This document shows, piece by piece, positions 1 through 13,013 of a stretch of DNA of 64,000 bases. The notes below the pieces were generated by a model. The model was not told the DNA's origin, searched no databases, and was given only the letters and a program-made list of their open reading frames with translations. Numbering within the stretch: the first letter of the stretch is position 1; every line of letters begins with the position of its first letter. A program made the position numbers and the translations under genes. Source of the DNA: Kalaharituber pfeilii (taxonomy: Eukaryota; Ascomycota; Pezizomycetes; Pezizales; Pezizaceae); contig WHUZ01000026.1 in the NCBI GenBank assembly GCA_015179045.1, positions 1-64,000 on the forward strand, given 5' to 3'.

Positions 1-1235
1 CAGCAAATGAGACTACTTAGAAGCTAAAGGAAGCTATAGAGCAAACTTCAGACAAAGCCAGAAAGGCTCTTACAGATATTGTAAACCTCACTACCACCTA
101 CCAGTAACAGAGGCAGGCTGACCAGGCTATGATGATCCATAATCTGGAAGCCCTAAAAGATGAACTCCTAGGTTATATGCAATAGTAGTATAATAACTTC
201 AACAGTCACCTAAACCAACAATGGGCTGCCTTGGATATTAAGTTTATAAATACTCTTCATCAATTTAGAAAGGACCTTATAATGGAATTCACTAATCAAA
301 TTAACCCCCTTGTTGCCGAATTCAATACAATGTCGAACACACTTAGGATCTTGGTAGAACTATCCTCGGCAAAGAAGTCAGATTTAGCTAAACCTTCTAG
401 AAACACTCCTCTACCTAAAGCTCTTCCTGCTGCTCCTCCTAGTAGTGATCCACCTCCTCCTCTTAGTCCTCGTGGTGATGGTGGTAGTGGTAGTGGTGGT
501 CCCCCTTCTGGCAGACATCAACCTCCCTTACTAAGAGACTCCTCTCTACCTCTGCATGAACTGAAAGTTCCTCTCTGAGTTAATATCCCAACTTTCAACA
601 GACAATGAGACAAAGTGAATAATTTCTTCCACCAGCTCTACTCATGCTTCTAGATAACTAGAGCCAATAGCTATTAACTAAGGCTCAACCTACTTATCTA
701 ATGTATAGAGAGTAAAGCATCAGATTGGTGGTGCAATCCTAAGGACTCGGTAGCAACCTGGACAGAAGCCGAAGTCCTCATTTGAGCTACATACTCAAAT
801 CTTCAGGAAACTGCTGAAGCTGTACAAAAACTCCAAAAGATAAAGTATACTAAAACCATTATTGACTTCTTTACAGAAATTAATAGGCTTAACTGGCTTA
901 CTAAAGTACTGGATTAAGCTCTTATTACTATCATAATACCAAATTTCAAGGTTCAAGTTCAGAACCTAATAGTAACATACTCTCAAGTGATGATGAACTA
1001 GAAAGAGTTCAAACTACTCACTATTTCGATCACTAGGTATACAACTACCCTATCAGCCTTAACCCACTCTAGCCCTTCATAGAAAAATGCTAACACCTCA
1101 ACTTCCCAATCATCCTCAGCTCCCTTGATACGTCATATACCTTAGAACTCAAGGAACCATAATAGCATACTACTGCAGGTTAAACAAGACTGAAGAGCTT
1201 AGGAAGAATAGGGGAAATATAGATGGAAAGGTTAT

Positions 1236-1894
1236 TATTACGGATTGCAACCGACCGTTTGCAAACCGTTACACCAAAAGGTAGAACTACCGGTACCACC
1301 TGGTAGTGTGGTCGGTATATATAGGAGTATCCATATGGGCCGGTCAGTGACTCACTTACGTTTGCGTACATGGTCAAGGATCTTAGCTCCCTTAGACATC
1401 CACATGTACTAGTAATCAGCTTCCCTCTGCTGCCATGGCACGCCAAGCTGTGATATTACTCCCCTGCAGGCAGAGTACGTCCCGGACTCTCTATATATTA
1501 ATCTCTAGCTACCCGTTACCGCCTTGGGGCTTCAATTTCATGTGCCACCACCACACTACTTTATAACCAGTGACCGGCATGTGACTGTAAGCCGCTTATC
1601 AAATTCAAAGGTCACCTATAGTATCTGATGTTCACTACAGGCAAGGTTTGAACCGGCGACCTGACCAGTAGTACTATTATGGATTGCAACTGACCGTTTG
1701 CAAACCGTTGCACTAAAAGGTAGAACTACCGGTACCACCTAGTAGTGTGGTCAGTATATATAGGAGTATCCATACGAGCTGGTCAGTGACTCGCTTACGT
1801 TTGCGCACGTGGTCAAGGATCTTGGCTCCCTTAGATATCCACACGTACTAGTAATCAGCTTCCCTCTGCCACCATGGCACACCAAGCCATGACA
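1236..1894 (-). mobile_element. Small non-autonomous LTR element TRIM2, copy A
   Basis: 659 bp with two 220-bp direct repeats (1236-1455 and 1675-1894) flanking a 219-bp interior without coding capacity. The ends are TG...CA type (TG mutated to TA at 1236; ATGACA at 1894). The 5-bp target duplication GTTAT is perfect (1231-1235 and 1895-1899). The purine tract next to one LTR reads on the minus strand, so the element is minus-oriented. It sits exactly in the zinc-knuckle codons of the dead family-A gag. It is much less mutated than its host, so it either arrived late or is too short to be an efficient RIP target. Confidence 0.93.
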
Positions 1895-4800
1895 GTTATG
1901 AAGGCAAGGACTATTAGTTAGAGTGAACATACAATGAACCCAAGGGTAACAATAAGTGAAAGCGAGACGTAGGGACTGCCAAGACTCTCAAGAACTAGAT
2001 AGAGAGAGCTCTGTAAAATAAATAAAGACGAACCGACAGAGGCACCCTCCATATCACTGAGCTAGACTCTAATAGTGAAGATATCAAGGAGGAACTCGAG
2101 TTAGGAAATGAGTAAGGAGCCCCAACAGCATCTTCGGCAAAGCTCTTGAATATTACCCTCTCCTCACTACTGACATTGAATTCAAAACCCTCAACCTCAA
2201 AATTAGAGTGATCATTGACATTAGTACATCCACTTCTTATATATCACTGGATTTAGTAAAGAGACTGGGTTGGAAGAAAAGGAAAAGGCCGATTGGGGTT
2301 AGATAGGGTGATAGATCTTTGTTAAAAGGAGGAACTATAGTTGTCAATACTTCTTTTTTTTTCCTTAAGGCTTTAGATTCCTATAGTAATAAAATGGATA
2401 GAACTTTTGATTTGGATATAGAATGTTTGAATATAGGGGATAGGGAACTTCCTTTAGGATTGTCTTAGTTGTCGGAAAAAGGTTTTTTGGTAAATTGTCC
2501 TAATCGGCATTTGGTTCATAATGTTTCTAGTTTAATTATTCCTTGTACTCTTATTAATCTTCTTTCTATTTCTATTTTAGATATGGATAAGAAATCTTGA
2601 GAGAAAGGAGACATACTGCTAATGATTAATGCATGTGAATGGTACTTCCATTATACTGAAGTTTTTTCCAAAGAATAGGCTCACTGACTACCTCCTCATA
2701 GACCTTGGGACTACAAGATCCCACTTAAAGACCCTAATGCTAAAATACCTAATGGCCCAATATATAAGACAATGTAGGAGGAAGATGAAGCTCTAAAGAG
2801 ATATTTAGAAGAGCACCTCTCTACTGGGAAGATTAGATGGTCCCAATCAGCGGCTAGTGTATTGATACTTTTTGTTTGGAAGAAGGATAGATTGTTATAG
2901 TTATATGTAGACTATAGGCAGCTTAATAAGCTTACAATCCGGAACCGATACCTCTTACCACTAATAACCAACCTCCTTGAAAAGACTCAAAGAGTGAAAT
3001 GGTTTACTAAATTAGACCTTAAAAATAGCTACTACCTTATTAGAATTAAGTCTAGTGACGAAGGGAAAACTACCTTCAAGACTAGGAAAAGGTTGTTCGA
3101 ATATACCATTATACCCTTCGGATTGATCAATGCTCCTATCTTATTCCAAGAAATAATGGATGAGATACTAAAGGATATCGATGGAGTAGTCTAGTACATT
3201 AATGACATACTAATCTATAGTAGAAGAACCAAATGGGAACACTAAAAGATAGTAGAACAAGGCCTGGCTAAGCTTGCCAAATACATACTTAATGTCAACC
3301 TTATGAAATTGGAATTCCATATTAAAGAAACTATATTCCTCAGCCACCTTATTAATGGGTCCAAAATCAAAATAGAGCCAAAAAAACTTAGTACTATCGC
3401 CGACTAGCCCATACTAACAAAGAAGAAGGAGGTTCAAAAGTTCTTGGGTTTCGCAAATTACTATCACCAATTCATCCAAAACAATAGCCCCAAGACCTAA
3501 CTGCTAATATAACTGACCAGAAATGTACTATTTACTTGAACTAAGGCATAATAATACTCTTTTAATGAATTGAAGAATGCCTTCATGTCCGTACCAATAC
3601 TCTGGCAGTACGACCATACCCTACCAATAATTATGGAGACTGATACTAGCAACCAAGCTCTTACAGGCATACTCTCCCAATACTATACTACTAAACAAGT
3701 CAAAACTCTTCACCCTATCAACTACTACTCTAGGGCTCTTAACCCTGCGAAACGCAACTATCCTATTTATGACAAAAAACTCCTTACCATAGTTGACTAC
3801 TTCTGCAAATAGCGCACTTAGTTACAAGGTATCCACGTCGACATATATACTGACTATTATAGCCTTACTGACTTTGCCTCTAAGCAAAGGCTTAACTCTC
3901 AGCAAGTAAACTAGTATATCAAATTATGTGAGTTTGACTTCCTTATCCACTACCAGAAAGAAGTAGATAATGGGAAGGCCAATGCATTCACTAGAAGGTC
4001 TAGTAATGAACTCACTGGACTCGAGATATAACTCCTTAAAGACAGGCAACTTCTAATTAATAGAGAACCTGTCAAATGAGACTATGACCTTGATGGCATC
4101 AATGTCAATGACTGGGAAAGAAGAAAAGATGGATTGTTGGTAGTGCCAGAAGAATAGAGACCCGAAGTCATGAAACAATGCCATGACTCTGATATCACTA
4201 GTCACTAAGGAGTGCACTGCACTCATGAAATTATTTTAAGAAACTTCTACTAGAATAGATAGAAGGAAGATACCCAATACTACATTATAAGTTGTGCCTA
4301 CTATTAAAAGGCCAAAGCAGACAGATATCCACAACAGATACAACTTATCCCAATGCCTACAGGTATCAAACCCTTCAAGGAAATTGTAATAAACTTCGTT
4401 GGAGAACTACTACAGTCAAAAGGCTTCAATACTATCCTTATTATTACTGACTAATTCACCAAAGTACAATAATACATACTGGCCAAGATGACTTAGACAG
4501 CTACTGATATTATATCTGTTTATATTAACAAGATATGGTAACACCATAGCCTACCTTTAGCAATCACTTCCGACCATAGACCTCAATTTGCCTTGGCATG
4601 CTGGAAAGAGATAAACAATAAGCTTGACATCAAGCTTCGACTTTCTCCTATATACCATCCTCAGACCGATGGACTCTCCAAAAGAGCCATCTAAATATTA
4701 AAGCAATACCTTCATATCTTCTGTTATAATTGTCAAAACCATTGAACTACTTAGCTACCCTTAACTGAGTTTGCTTACAACTTCTCACGCACCTCTACCT

Positions 4801-5677
4801 ATAGTTACATACCCTTCAAGAGCTTATATAGATTCAACCCAAAAACCATTCATATTTTGGATGACCATACTTTTACTTTACCTATAGCAGAAGACTGGCT
4901 CAACTGGATGACTACAGTTTATAATAATATCTACAACACTCTTAAGAAAATAAACAATAAGAGGTCTTAACTTTACATTGAGAAGTCTTGTCAGTTTCAA
5001 GTAGGAGACCAAGTCCTTATTAACTAATACAACCTTTAGGTTGTTACCAGTAATAATAGGGTACTTAGTAATAAGTATATTAGTCCCTATAAGATTAAGA
5101 GAGTTATTAGTCAGCATGCCTATGAGCTCGACTTACTTTGAGGTATCTGCCTACACAAAGTCATCTACACCAGCCTCCTGAAGCTATACTGAGTCTAAAA
5201 CAAAGACCAAATGAATCTTGACAATAATAAACTAAAACTCTACTATGACATCGACCATGTCATTGATAGTAGAAGGGTCCAAGGTCAAGTCCAGTACCAA
5301 ATCTGTTGGCAAGGATACAATGAAGATAATGATATATAGGAACTACTGGTAAACCTTCAATGTAGTATTGCAATAATTAGGAAGTTTCATAAGAATAATC
5401 TGTGTAAACCCAGAAACCCAAATGTCTAAAGGCTTTGAATTTCATGTAAGTACTACGTAAACTAGTACTTAACATATCTAATACTATTGTATAGGACATA
5501 CTAGTCTTACTATCAGCCATTAATACAAAAGTTATTAATGAACAAGTACTATGTATTATAGTATGCCAAATTACTTAGCTATAAAAGATAACTTCACTAA
5601 CCTACTGAAAGGTTAATGATACTCTCAGGTTGGCTGAGTAGGTCTTTAAAACGAAGGACTTTTAAGACAGGGGTTGA

Positions 5678-6264
5678 TATTATGGCTAAAGGTAAAGACC
5701 TACCGAATATCGGGAAGGTACTACCCTGTACTATTATAAGACTTGCTAAGATATATTTGATTAATCCTAGGCGAGCCGTAGTACACTTTGGTTGTTCGAT
5801 AGTTACCTTATAGATATGTGTATCAGTTCTTGTATGTACACTATACTAATACATGACAGTACTTATAAAGCAACTGATGTTGCTTACAATACCTTTACTA
5901 ATAATGTATGGTTGTAATATAGATAATACTTCACTTACTTATTAGTTTTGGAAAGGAGATCTATATTATTATATGTTTCTATTATATTACTATTTCCATA
6001 TTTATTTATATGTTTTAACAGATGGTGTTATCATGTTATAGATATATTATTAATTATTGATGAGTCATGTATGATAGGTGCTTAATATATAAGCCTCAGC
6101 TTCTGCCATTAGTTATAAAGAATTAAAATACTAGTAGTATCCTAAGTTTTACTCAAACTCTAAGTTTATTACTTACTTTTCATCTGCTCTTCTAAGTCAC
6201 TTACCTTTAGCCATAACATTCTTACCGAACTGCTATTACTCAGCAATGTTGAAATGCCTGGCAG
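5678..6264 (+). repeat. 3' LTR of the RIP-degraded family-A element
   Basis: It starts TATTATGGCTAAAGG, the mutated form of TGTTACGGCTAAAGG in the intact element, directly after a purine tract ending GGGGTTGA (about 5670-5677). It is about 590 bp, like the LTRs at 17897 and 24382. The right edge is blurred: the LTR of family B begins within a few bases of 6265, and I found no convincing target duplication. Confidence 0.85.
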
Positions 6265-6760
6265 TAGCAGAGCCTAGGAATCTTAGTAAAAAAACTTTCT
6301 AAATACAAGAGAATTAAACGAGCTCAGAAACTTAGCAAAAGAACAAACTAGTATGAGAGAAACTTCAAGCTAATGCAGGAAAACATTCTAGATAAATGAT
6401 AGATGCAAGAAAATATACAGGAATATACAGGTAGTGACTGAGATGTAAGCAGCTACTGTGCATAAGGACTTAGGGTAGGCAGTATGGGTTAGAGCTTTTA
6501 GGTACTGCTACTATATAGCAGCTTGGCAGGAGTTTAGGCTATAGTAGAGAATATGTAGGAATATACAAGCAGTGACTAGAATGTAAGTGGCTGCTGTGCA
6601 TAAGGACTCAGGGCAGGCAGTAAGAGTCAGAGGTTTTAGGTACTACCACTATATGATAGCTCAGCAGGAGTTCGGGCTGTAGCAGGGTCTCAGAGCTTCA
6701 GGTCTCACAAAATACATATGGGAGAAGTATTTTCGCTATAGTGGAGGTTAGTTTATTATA
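6265..6760 (-). repeat. Family-B 3' LTR (left in window)
   Basis: Pairs with 11636-12134. Both copies contain internal direct repeats: a segment with 'gtgactg...gtaagcagctgctgtgcataagg' occurs twice per LTR (in the left copy near 6430 and 6550), spaced about 120 bp. The right edge ends TTATA (from TTACA). Confidence 0.85.
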
Positions 6761-9700
6761 GTAGCTTTTCTTCTAAAGAGAGAGCTTCAGTAAACTTCAG
6801 AGTTGAGGTACTAGGATACTAGGTCTTCATATGTGCTACTCGTCTCAGTGGGAGTCATGGTCGAGATTTTGGAGAATAAAAGTTATGGAAATATTAGACT
6901 AATAATGGAGTATTAGCATATAACTCTACAGGTTCCTAGGTAGAGTAGTCATAATCAGTCTAGTAAAGAAGGTATATTAGCTTATTATACTTTTGATGGA
7001 AGTTAAGGATTTCTTTAACTTTATACTCCTCTTTATCTTTAACAATGATTGAAGGTGGCAGTTCTTGGGTCTAGCCAGGAAGGGGGTTGGTAGTAAGAGG
7101 TTCAAGTAAGGAGGTATGAAATATAGGATAGACCTTCATTGAGGAAGAAAGTTCAAGCCTAAATATATGGAAAGAAATCTTTTCTTAGATCTTGAACCTT
7201 CCCAATCTCTTATAGTCAAGCTTTCCACAGAGTTACATAGTATGCAAGTTTCATCGAAGTAACTAGACCTCATTATCAACATCATACTTGGGTGCAGGCA
7301 GGCAATCCCAGTCAGAGTTTTTAGCCTATACAGCTTATATCTACTTGATTTCAGTTCGCAGGTACTTCTTAAGGGTCTATAAGCAGTCAATATACTCCTA
7401 AAGGACTAGAAGACTGAGTAACTTAGTATTGGGCTTAGGGAGCAGGGTGTAATGCAGATAGTAGCTATAATTAGTGAAGAAGGGGTTACTCCCATAGTTG
7501 AGAACAGGGTATTATTATATACGAATTTGGCTAAGGTGATTAGATCAGCCTAGTTGTCCTATTGGTAGTTGTAGTATCTCTGCAGGTACTATTCTAGAAT
7601 TATATTGACTCACTCGGTTTGTCTATCAGTCTAGAGATAAAAGCTAGTTGAGAGTTTTTATTGGATTCTAAGAAGTTTGTAGAGAGTTCTAGCGAATTTA
7701 GATGTAAACTAGGTACCTCTATTAGAGACAATAGATTCTGATAAGCTATGTAATCTAAACACATGATTAAAAAAGAGCTGAGCAGTATCTTTGGAGTTAG
7801 TATTAGACCAGGTAGTAAGATAATATGCCATTTTCATGAGGCAGTCTACTATAACTAAGATCACATCCTTACTATTAGACTCAGGTAGTCTAGTAATGAA
7901 GTCTATAGATAGGGAAATCTATCTTCATTAAGGTATTTCTAAGGGTTTCAGGAGTCCATAGGGTACATGGTAAATAGGTTTAATACAGGAGCAAGTATTA
8001 TAGTTTCAAATGTAGCGAGCTATAGTTGTATACATACTAGGCTAATAGTAGTTTTGGGACAAAATCTCATATGTCAAAGCATGCCCTAGATGTCCTACTA
8101 TAGGATAGTTATGATAGGTATAAATAATCTTGGTTTATAATGCAAGGTTGTTAGAGATGTATACTAGTCTATAGATATATAAAACACTATTCTTGAAGTC
8201 ATATTTTCTCAGAGGAACTTTAGGATATCATTTTTTCTCCTTTTTCTAGTGTCTTCTGTATGTTCTAAATAAAGAAGTTGGTTTAGATCAGGGTCTAGAT
8301 CACAGCTTTATGACTAATTACTATAGTGTTCAAGAAGAGGGAGAAGAATTTTTCACTTAGGATAACTTCTTGTATTGGCCTAGTATAATTATCCCCTTCT
8401 TTAGAAAAATCTCCAGATCATCTTGTAAGTACATCAGCCTTCTCATTCTTATCTTTAGCCTAGAAGGTAATTCTAAAGTTGTATTGAGTGAGCTCTCCTA
8501 CCCATTGGGCTTGGTGACAGTTTAATAGGGTCTTGGACTTAAATATTTCTAGGTTATGGTAGTTGGTAATGATAGTAAATGGCTGTAGTAGTGTATGTAG
8601 CTATATATGCCACTCATTGACTGCTTGTATGATGGCTAATAGTTTCTTATCTCCAATTCTGTAGTTACTCTCTGCTAGTGATATTTTCTTACTCATAAAG
8701 GTAACTGGGTACAGTACTATTTTACTATTCTTGAGGAATTTTTGTAACAGGATTCTAGATATAGTATGGTTAGAGGTATTGGTTGCTAGGATGATTTCCA
8801 GTTTAGGTTTAAAGTGCTGTAATATGAGTACAGAGGTGAAGGCTTCCTTTAGTTTCTTGAATATCTAGCTACATTCTTTATTTTACTTGAACTCAGTTCT
8901 TTTTCTGAGCAGGTTAAAGAAGGGTTGGCAAATTGCTAAGTACTAGTAAATAAACTTTCGGTAGAAGTTTACAAACTCTAGGAAGCATTGAAGGTCTTTG
9001 ATAGAGTTGGGTGTTTCCTATTCAATGATGACTAAAACCTTTGTAGAGTCTATTCTGATACCTTATTTGGAAATAATAAATCCTAGAAAACATATTTCTG
9101 TGATAGAAAATTTGCACTTTTCTGGTTTAATAAAGAGTCTGACTTCCTAGAGTTTAGCTAGTACTTTCCGTACCTAATTCCTATATTTACTCTTGTTTTT
9201 GAAGTATATTAGGATGTTATTAAAGTATATATAGTAAAAGATGTTGAGATATTTCTTTAAGGTATTATTCATAAATTATTGACATATTGCTGAAGCATTA
9301 GTGAGTCCAAAGAGTATGACGAGAAATTCAAATAGTCTATACCAAGTCTAGAAAGCTATTTTCCACTTATTGTCTTCTTTGATTCAAATGAGGTTGAAAG
9401 CAGAGCAGAGGTCTAGTCGAGTCAAAATTCATACTTCTCTGACCTAGTTCAGGGTCTCTTCAATTCTAGGCAATGAGTATCGATTCTTCTTGATAATGTC
9501 ATTTAAGGCTTAGTAGTCAATGCAGAGGTAAAGTGATTTATCCTTCTTCTTGACAAATAAAATAGGTAAGGTAGCTGAGAAGAAAGACGGTCGAATAAAA
9601 GATTTGGCTAGGTTTTTGTCTAGCCAGCAATGGACTTCCTATAATTCTGAGTCTAACATAGAGTACATTCATTCCTATATTAGCTTAGTCCCCTCTTTCA

Positions 9701-11635
9701 GGGGTATCTCATAGTCTATATACCAGTGGGGTAGAAGTATGTCTACTTCCTTCTTACTAAAGAGGGGTAGAAAGTTATAGTATTCAAAGAGTACTAATTC
9801 ATTAGTAGGTTTGTTGCTAGGTTTGACTACTAGAGCTGCAGCAATGATGCTAATCTGACTACTGGGTTATAATAAGGCTATTTTAAAGATAGTATGGGAT
9901 ACTATGGTGATTCTGTATTATGTTATCTGAATAGGAGAGGTCTTTTGCCTAGTAGGTAAGTAGTGGGCTTGATAGTAACCAGAAGCCAATAGGATAGTAT
10001 TCTTTTCCGAATTGATAACAGAGTTATACTACTGTAGTCAGATCTTGCCTAAGATTATATTCCATCTTTTCAACTTAGTTACCTAGAAGGTAAGTTCTTC
10101 TTCATGTTGGTCTATAGCTAGCTTTAGAGTATACATATGTATAATATCTCTAGTGATAGAGGCTTATCCATCTACCACCATTAGCTTCTTGGGTCTAAGT
10201 TTCAGGGTCATAAGCAGGTTCAGGGTTATAGCAAGGTCTTAGTCAATAAACTGAGAAATAGCTACCAAGTCTATCATACAGATAGATTTGATAGAATTAT
10301 TAATAATACAGGACAGAATCAAAGAATCTTCTCCTCCTAGATTTCTAGAAATACAAATAAATGAAATACAATAACAAAGGTGATTCTTCTAGTTCCTTCT
10401 TTTCCTAGCCTTTCTTAAGATTCCCAATTCCTTATTATCAATTCCTTCTATCAGTACTTCCTCTAAAAGACAAAAATAATTAAGAGAATACAAAACAGAA
10501 GTAGAGTATAAGACAGAGATAGAGCACGAAGTAGAAGTGGAGGCAGAAGCAGAAACAATAGCAGAAACAATAGTAGGAGCAGGAACAAGTTCAGGATAGA
10601 TGGTACTAGGTAGTATTCTAGTATTACTCTTCAGATAGCTATTATATACTAAAGAAGGTACTAGTTTTTTGGCTTAGGAGTAACATAAAGAGAGGTAGTG
10701 TTAGTAGTTCTAATCATTTGGATTTTTCCTTTAAAAGGGCAATTGGTGGCCCAATGCTCTAGTTGTCTATAGTATATGTACAAATTATTTTTCTATTGTC
10801 TCTTTTTTTCTTTATCTAAGAGAGGTTCTCACTTCTAGCTGATCTAAGTTTGAGTTACTGAAAGGTCTAGTGGGACAGTTCTTTCAGAAATATATGAAGA
10901 GTGAGGGGCAGTGGGTTTGATGATAAAGGCAGCATAAGAGAGTTTCTAAGTATTACTATTATAGTAGGATAGGTTAGTGTTGAAGATAAGGTGTAATTTC
11001 AGGGTCTTGGAACTTTCTATTACTTAGATAGTACTTCTCTGAGTTACTATTTGTACTGAGATGGCATTGAGTCATTACTGGATACTAGAATGGAAGCCTT
11101 AGTAATAGTACTTCTATAAGGTTTTAGCTATCTTAGTAATGCTATGCTTAGGTATATTGAAGTTTGCTGCAACTTTTTGGATTGCTAAGATCATTCCACT
11201 ACTATGGGCTAAGTAGATGTAGGATATAAACTCTCTAGGAGTGCCAATAGGAATAGTCAAGAAGTCATCAGGAACCAGAGGGGTAGTAGTAATAGTAGTG
11301 CACAGGACTCTCTAGGCAGTCATAATTTATGCTGCTATATTAGAAGGGTTACTAGTTAGGTTGCTAGTGATTCCTGGGGTTCTAGACATAGTAGTGACTG
11401 ATTAGTATAATATAATAAAGTATAAAGAATAGGTTAGGACTGGGGTTGAGATACAGGGTAGACAGCATGTACCAGGAAGGTAATGGGTACTAGAGAGGTA
11501 GTGGAGTTTATAGTGGGTAGAAATAGTCAGCACTATATAATATAGAGAGATGTATATAGAATTATATACAGCTTGAGTGTAGATACAAGTTATTATATGA
11601 GGAGTAGAGAGGGACATGAGGATAAGCTTTCTTTA

Positions 11636-12134
11636 TAGAGAGTCTAAGAATCTTAGCAGAGGAACCTTCTAGATATAAGAGAATCAAATAAGTCTAGAAA
11701 ACTTGGCAGAAGAACAAACTAGCACAGAAGAAACTTCGAGCTAATATAGAAGAATATTCTAGACAAATTATGAATGCAAGAGAATATACAGAAACATACT
11801 ACAGGTAGTAACCGGGATGTAAGTGGCTACTATATGTAAGGATTTGGGGTAAGTAGTAAGGGTCAGAGCTTTTAGATACTGCTACTACATAGCAGCTTAG
11901 TAGGAGTTCAGGCTGTGGCAGGGAATATGTAGAAACATATAGGCAGTGACTGGGATACAAGCAGCTGCTGTGCATAAGGGCTCAGAGTAGGTAGTAAAGG
12001 TCGGAGCTTTTAGGTACTGCTACTACACGGTGGCTCAGCAGGAGTTCGAGCTATGGCAGGGTCTTAAGGCCTTGAGCCTTATATGTCATATATAGAAGAA
12101 GTATTTCAACGATAGTAGAGGTTAGTTCATTACA
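11636..12134 (-). repeat. Family-B 5' LTR (right in window)
   Basis: Matches the left LTR apart from C/T and G/A differences and ends GTTCATTACA at 12134. It contains the same duplicated roughly 120-bp internal module. It abuts the LINE relic directly. Confidence 0.85.
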
Positions 12135-12161
12135 CTTCTATATACTATTACTCTTACTTTC

Positions 12162-12272
12162 TTAGCTTCTAGAACTTGACTTTATATTCTCCTAGCTTTT
12201 AGAACTTGATCTTACATTCTTTTAGCTTCTAAAACTTGACTCTATATTCTCCTACCTTCTAGAACTTAACTC
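12162..12272 (-). repeat. 30-bp tandem repeat at the 3' end of the LINE relic
   Basis: Nearly four units of about 30 bp ('gcttctagaacttgac...ctccta'). On the minus strand each is ten codons, reading SQVLEARRI-like, so it looks like a decapeptide repeat at the C-terminus of the LINE ORF. Units differ only by C/T and G/A changes. Confidence 0.75.
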
Positions 12273-13013
12273 TAGTGAAAAAATTCTCTAAAATATCATA
12301 CTCCTCTCCATTTTCTGCCTTTCTTTTCTAATCCTTTCCCATGTCACTCCAACTCTTAAAACCTTTTAAGTAGTTCTCCTAACTTCTGTATTAAAAAGTA
12401 AGATACTCTCCTATTTGTACTTTTCTACACCTGCACCTATTTGATTCCATTACCTCTAGCTTCTTTAACTATCTAGTATATCTTCCTCACTTCAGTTGTA
12501 ATATAGTGAAGTTTGATATTGCCACTCTACTCTACTCTATAACCTTTCTTTCTTCAAAGCTTTTTACTTCTCTCTTCTCTTTCCTTCATGCCTTTATTCT
12601 CTAGTATACTCCACTTCCAGTAGTTACCTTCTTCCCTTATATTACTGTCCCTTTTTTTGCCTACTCATCTATCTTCTTATTACTTGTAATTCTAATATAA
12701 GCTTTTACTTACAATAGTTTTGTATTTCTTCTCTTTCTCTTTCTTCTCACTACTATATTCACTACCCTTCTTATATCTATTGTCTTTTTTTTTCTCTCCC
12801 TACTTACCTTCTGAATTGCCATGATAGTGGCTTCTAAATTCAGACAAATTAAGGCTGGAACCTTCTTCAGTACACTTTCTAGTACTCTTCTTACTCTTCT
12901 TATCTTCTTATCAAAAAACTATCACTATTTTTCCCACTACCTCTTCCACTACTGCTAACCTTTCTTATATACCTACCCTCACCTTACTATTCTTGATTTT
13001 ACTATTTGAAAAG

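Larger units (their letters stand above)
1..6264 (+). mobile_element. Ty3/gypsy chromovirus, family A, RIP-degraded copy (5' end outside window)
   Basis: This copy aligns along its whole length with the intact family-A element at 17897-24976; window base 1 corresponds to about 19368 there. After subtracting the 664 bp added by the nested small LTR element, the distance to the 3' LTR is 5013 bp against 5014 bp in the intact copy, so almost no indels have accumulated. Every frame is shredded by stops. Differences are overwhelmingly C-to-T or G-to-A, mostly CpA to TpA and TpG to TpA (for example TGG to TAG and CAG to TAG). Recognisable remains include the gag proline-rich segment (231-578), RT (2994-3194), RNase H (3570-3812) and integrase. 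This is a dead copy: no intact protein can be made from it. Confidence 0.95.
6265..12134 (-). mobile_element. Ty3/gypsy element, family B, RIP-degraded, minus strand
   Basis: LTRs of about 497 bp (6265-6760 and 11636-12134) enclose a minus-strand gag-pol relic. Read on the minus strand, about 10730-10800 encodes a decayed CCHC knuckle (HWATNCPFKG). About 10150-10280 is a protease segment in which the DSGA-type site is changed. About 9360-9530 reads DYQALNDIIKKNRYSLP and TRLDLCSAFNLIRIKE, hallmark gypsy RT. The catalytic YxDD box at about 9202-9230 is now FNNILIY, both aspartates turned to asparagine as expected from G-to-A change. Integrase remains follow toward 7100. The purine tract next to the left LTR reads AGAAGAAAAGC on the minus strand. 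Stops occur in every frame. It is unrelated in LTR sequence to family A. Outer edges are good to about 5 bp; no target duplication was seen. Confidence 0.88.
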
